Source: Acinetobacter brisouisimilis (lineage in GTDB: Bacteria; Pseudomonadota; Gammaproteobacteria; Pseudomonadales; Moraxellaceae). From it: DNA of 64,000 nt. The notes below the pieces were generated by a model. The model was not told the DNA's origin. It did no database searches and saw nothing but the letters and a program-made list of their open reading frames with translations. Numbering within the stretch: position 1 is the stretch's first letter; each line of letters starts with the position of its first letter. Positions 61,890 to 64,000 of the stretch are shown here, piece after piece. The DNA is taken from the NCBI RefSeq assembly GCF_000368265.1, contig NZ_KB851219.1, positions 1,123,870 through 1,187,869 of the forward strand, in the 5' to 3' direction. The position numbers and the translations under genes were made by a program.

Positions 61890-63809
61890 CTATTCTCCTC
61901 GAGCAAATAATTTATCTAGTTGTGCCAGTGGAAATGCACGCCATGTCGGGCGACCATGATTGCACTGGCTGGCAAATTCGGTTTGTTCCATCTGGCGCAG
62001 CAGCGCATTCATTTCCGACAGGCTGAGTTGCCGATGAGCGCGTACGGCACCATGACATGCCATGCCTGCCAATAATTGATCTCGCTTTTGCAGCAAACCC
62101 TGCACTTCATCATTGGGATCTAAATCGTTGAGTAATTCGGGAATTAATTGTGTGAAATCAGCTTTCTGCAAAATGGCAGGTACACCACGCACAATCGCCT
62201 GCTCATCTCCATACTGATCTAATTCCAAACCCAAACGCTGCAACTGTGGCTTAAGCTCATCAATTCGCATGGCTTGCATACGGCTAATAGAGATGATTTT
62301 AGGAATTAAAAGCTGCTGTGATGTCCAAAACTCAGGTTTATCCCACGCTTGTTTCATCTGTTGCAACAAAATTCGTTCATGTGCGGCATGCATATCGACA
62401 ATAATCAAGCCTTGGGTATTTTGCGCCAAAATGTAAATACCATGTAGCTGAGCAATTGCAATACCTAAAGGGTATTCATCCTGAAGACCTGATGATGAAG
62501 CCGCAACTTCTTCAGCTTGGCGCAATGGCGTTAAATAGGTCTTTAACGCATTATTGACCTGTGAACTTGGCTGATAATTCGACATCGTTGAGCGTTGATA
62601 CTGCACAGGTTCAACTTTGGCTTGATCAAACTCGGTCATCAACTCAGCCGATGGCTGAGGTATTTCAATTTGTGGCTGTTTAGCAGCATACTCAGCATAT
62701 TGATGCAGGACAAACTGTTCCTGAATTTTCGGCTGAGCCAATTCTGTAGTCGAGCTCATCGCTTGCGCTAAATCAGCACTTGCCGTTTGAAACTGTGCCA
62801 AAGTATCTTTAGCATAATGTCTTACAAATTCATGCACTTCACGTTGATTTAAAAAGCGAATTTCGTGTTTGGTTGGATGTACATTCACATCAACATTTTC
62901 AGGTTCAACTTCCAGAAATAGTAAATATGCTGCATGTTGATGCCCATGCAAAATCCCATCGTATGCCATACGCAATGCATGGGAAATGGTTTTATCTTTA
63001 ACAATCCGACCATTCACATAAACATACTGCAAGTCTGCCTGCGCTCGCGCATCTGATGGATGCCCTAACCAGCCGCTCAAGCGCATCGAAATACTTTCAG
63101 CATCAATCCAGTAGGCATTTTCAGTAAAAGAGCGACCTAAAAGCTGTTGCACACGTTGGAAACGCAGCTCACCGCTATCAGCAATCGGTAAATTCAAACG
63201 AATCTGGTCATTGTGTTCCAGCACAAAACGAATATCAAAATGCGTAAGTGCTAAACGGCGTACAACTTCTTCAATATGCCCAAATTCGGTACTCGGCTTT
63301 TTTAAAAATTTACGGCGTGCAGGAACATTAAAAAATAAATCCTGCACACGAATCTGTGTGCCTTGGTTACTGGCAACAGGTTTTATTTCCTGGGCATCAA
63401 ACGCAGTGCCATTCACCTCAACCTGATAACCAATGCCTGACTGATCTTGGCTACTGGTCAAACTTAAACGCGACACAGCAGCAATCGATGCCAATGCTTC
63501 ACCACGAAACCCCAAACTCACAATCGCATGCAAATCATCAGCAGTCTGAATTTTACTGGTGGCATGGCGCATCACTGCAAGTGGCAAATCTTCAGGGTGA
63601 ATCCCTGAACCATTATCCATGATTTCTATCAGCGTACTGCCGCCCTGCGCCACCCGAATGATTAATTCTGTTGCCTGCGCATCAATTGCATTTTCCAGCA
63701 GTTCTTTAACCACAGATGCAGGGCGTTCAATGACCTCTCCTGCGGCAATCTGGTTAGCAAGCGCAGGGTTAAGGGTATGAATCCGCCTAACGGCATCATC
63801 CAACGACAT
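61890..63809 (-). CDS. mutL: DNA mismatch repair protein MutL
   Basis: About 639 aa from ATG 63809, with AGGA eight bases upstream; an ATG at 63818 is also in frame. The GHKL ATPase motifs LANQIAAGEVIERPASVVKELLENAIDA, EIMDNGSGI and SLGFRGEALASI are at the N-terminus, and the C-terminal dimerisation domain is present. No DQHAxxE endonuclease motif with metal-binding residues is evident: the corresponding stretch reads DMHAAHERI. MutL links MutS to downstream repair. Its start overlaps the tsaE 3' end. Confidence 0.95.
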   Translation of the reverse strand: MSLDDAVRRIHTLNPALANQIAAGEVIERPASVVKELLENAIDAQATELIIRVAQGGSTLIEIMDNGSGIHPEDLPLAVMRHATSKIQTADDLHAIVSLGFRGEALASIAAVSRLSLTSSQDQSGIGYQVEVNGTAFDAQEIKPVASNQGTQIRVQDLFFNVPARRKFLKKPSTEFGHIEEVVRRLALTHFDIRFVLEHNDQIRLNLPIADSGELRFQRVQQLLGRSFTENAYWIDAESISMRLSGWLGHPSDARAQADLQYVYVNGRIVKDKTISHALRMAYDGILHGHQHAAYLLFLEVEPENVDVNVHPTKHEIRFLNQREVHEFVRHYAKDTLAQFQTASADLAQAMSSTTELAQPKIQEQFVLHQYAEYAAKQPQIEIPQPSAELMTEFDQAKVEPVQYQRSTMSNYQPSSQVNNALKTYLTPLRQAEEVAASSSGLQDEYPLGIAIAQLHGIYILAQNTQGLIIVDMHAAHERILLQQMKQAWDKPEFWTSQQLLIPKIISISRMQAMRIDELKPQLQRLGLELDQYGDEQAIVRGVPAILQKADFTQLIPELLNDLDPNDEVQGLLQKRDQLLAGMACHGAVRAHRQLSLSEMNALLRQMEQTEFASQCNHGRPTWRAFPLAQLDKLFARGE

Positions 63810-64000
63810 TGAAAGCATCCTGAATCTGTAGCAACACTTGTGGATCTTGGGCAGTTAAAATTACGCTACGCTGCAATTCATCTTCTTCATTTTTTGAAAT
63901 TTCGATACTCAGATCGGCATCTGGAATTTCGTCACTGCCTTTACTTGGCCACTCAAAAATAAATAATGCGTTTGGTGTTTCCAGATAGTCACGAATCCCC
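63796..64000 (-). CDS. tsaE: TsaE, 3' part only (tRNA threonylcarbamoyladenosine ATPase)
   Basis: The window ends inside this gene. The visible 67 residues end at TGA 63796 and include DYLETPNALFIFEWPSKG, which matches the C-terminal half of TsaE, where the LIEWPE-like motif lies. The Walker A is beyond the right edge. TsaE is the ATPase of the t6A37 synthesis complex. It precedes mutL, with which it overlaps, as in many gammaproteobacteria. Confidence 0.85.
   Translation of the reverse strand, partial: GIRDYLETPNALFIFEWPSKGSDEIPDADLSIEISKNEEDELQRSVILTAQDPQVLLQIQDAFNVVG

Overview
The window looks like a chromosomal segment of an Acinetobacter species (Moraxellaceae). The evidence is low-GC gammaproteobacterial coding sequence, an Hfq with a very long glycine-rich tail, an AceI/AceR-type PACE efflux pair, ProP with a C-terminal coiled coil, and Acinetobacter-style gene order (cmk-rpsA-ihfB-lapA-pyrF; lptD-surA next to amgK-murU). 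The species cannot be fixed from the sequence alone.

Positions 1-9546 hold a complete type I-F CRISPR-Cas locus, read leftwards: cas1, cas2-3, csy1, csy2, csy3, csy4, leader, then an array of 28-nt repeats and 32-nt spacers that runs off the left edge. The most interesting part is the 450-bp gap between csy1 and cas3. It carries two ectopic repeats in the opposite orientation (4963-4990 and 5022-5049) around a 31-nt pseudo-spacer. That spacer matches a site only about 95 bp upstream (4836-4866), with a perfect 9-nt seed, a correct CC PAM and 23/31 identity overall. This is the architecture of a CreTA module, an RNA toxin-antitoxin in which a crRNA-like antitoxin guides Cascade to repress a toxin promoter and so addicts the cell to its CRISPR effector. 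A CreTA linked to type I-F in Acinetobacter has been described, as I recall. The toxin here must be defined by experiment, and I give candidates on both strands.

Positions 9547-24397 hold mixed metabolic and regulatory genes: a proP transporter gene broken by one in-frame amber codon, a KAS III-like synthase, hrpA, ahpC, an SDR gene with a MerR regulator and MerR-type promoter, a GntR/cache-domain sensor pair with a palindromic operator, aceI/aceR, transaldolase, and LeuE and SMR exporters. Positions 24428-31697 hold a small membrane-protein gene, the cobalamin nucleotide-loop genes cobU-cobT-cobC-cobS, an HD alarmone hydrolase-like gene, a LysR regulator and an RcnB-family protein.

Positions 31749-64000 are conserved housekeeping: SRAP peptidase, glcB, zapE, pyrF-lapA-ihfB-rpsA-cmk, a glutamate/aspartate-binding protein, tadA, a HIBCH-like hydrolase, ung, queD, a TetR regulator, tatD-pilZ-holB-kdsB-lpxK-msbA-exbD-exbB, parB-parA-rsmG, murU-amgK divergent from lptD-surA, hfq, miaA, mutL and the 3' part of tsaE. 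No rRNA, tRNA, insertion sequence or prophage was seen. All functional calls come from reading motifs and remembered family features; no search was run.
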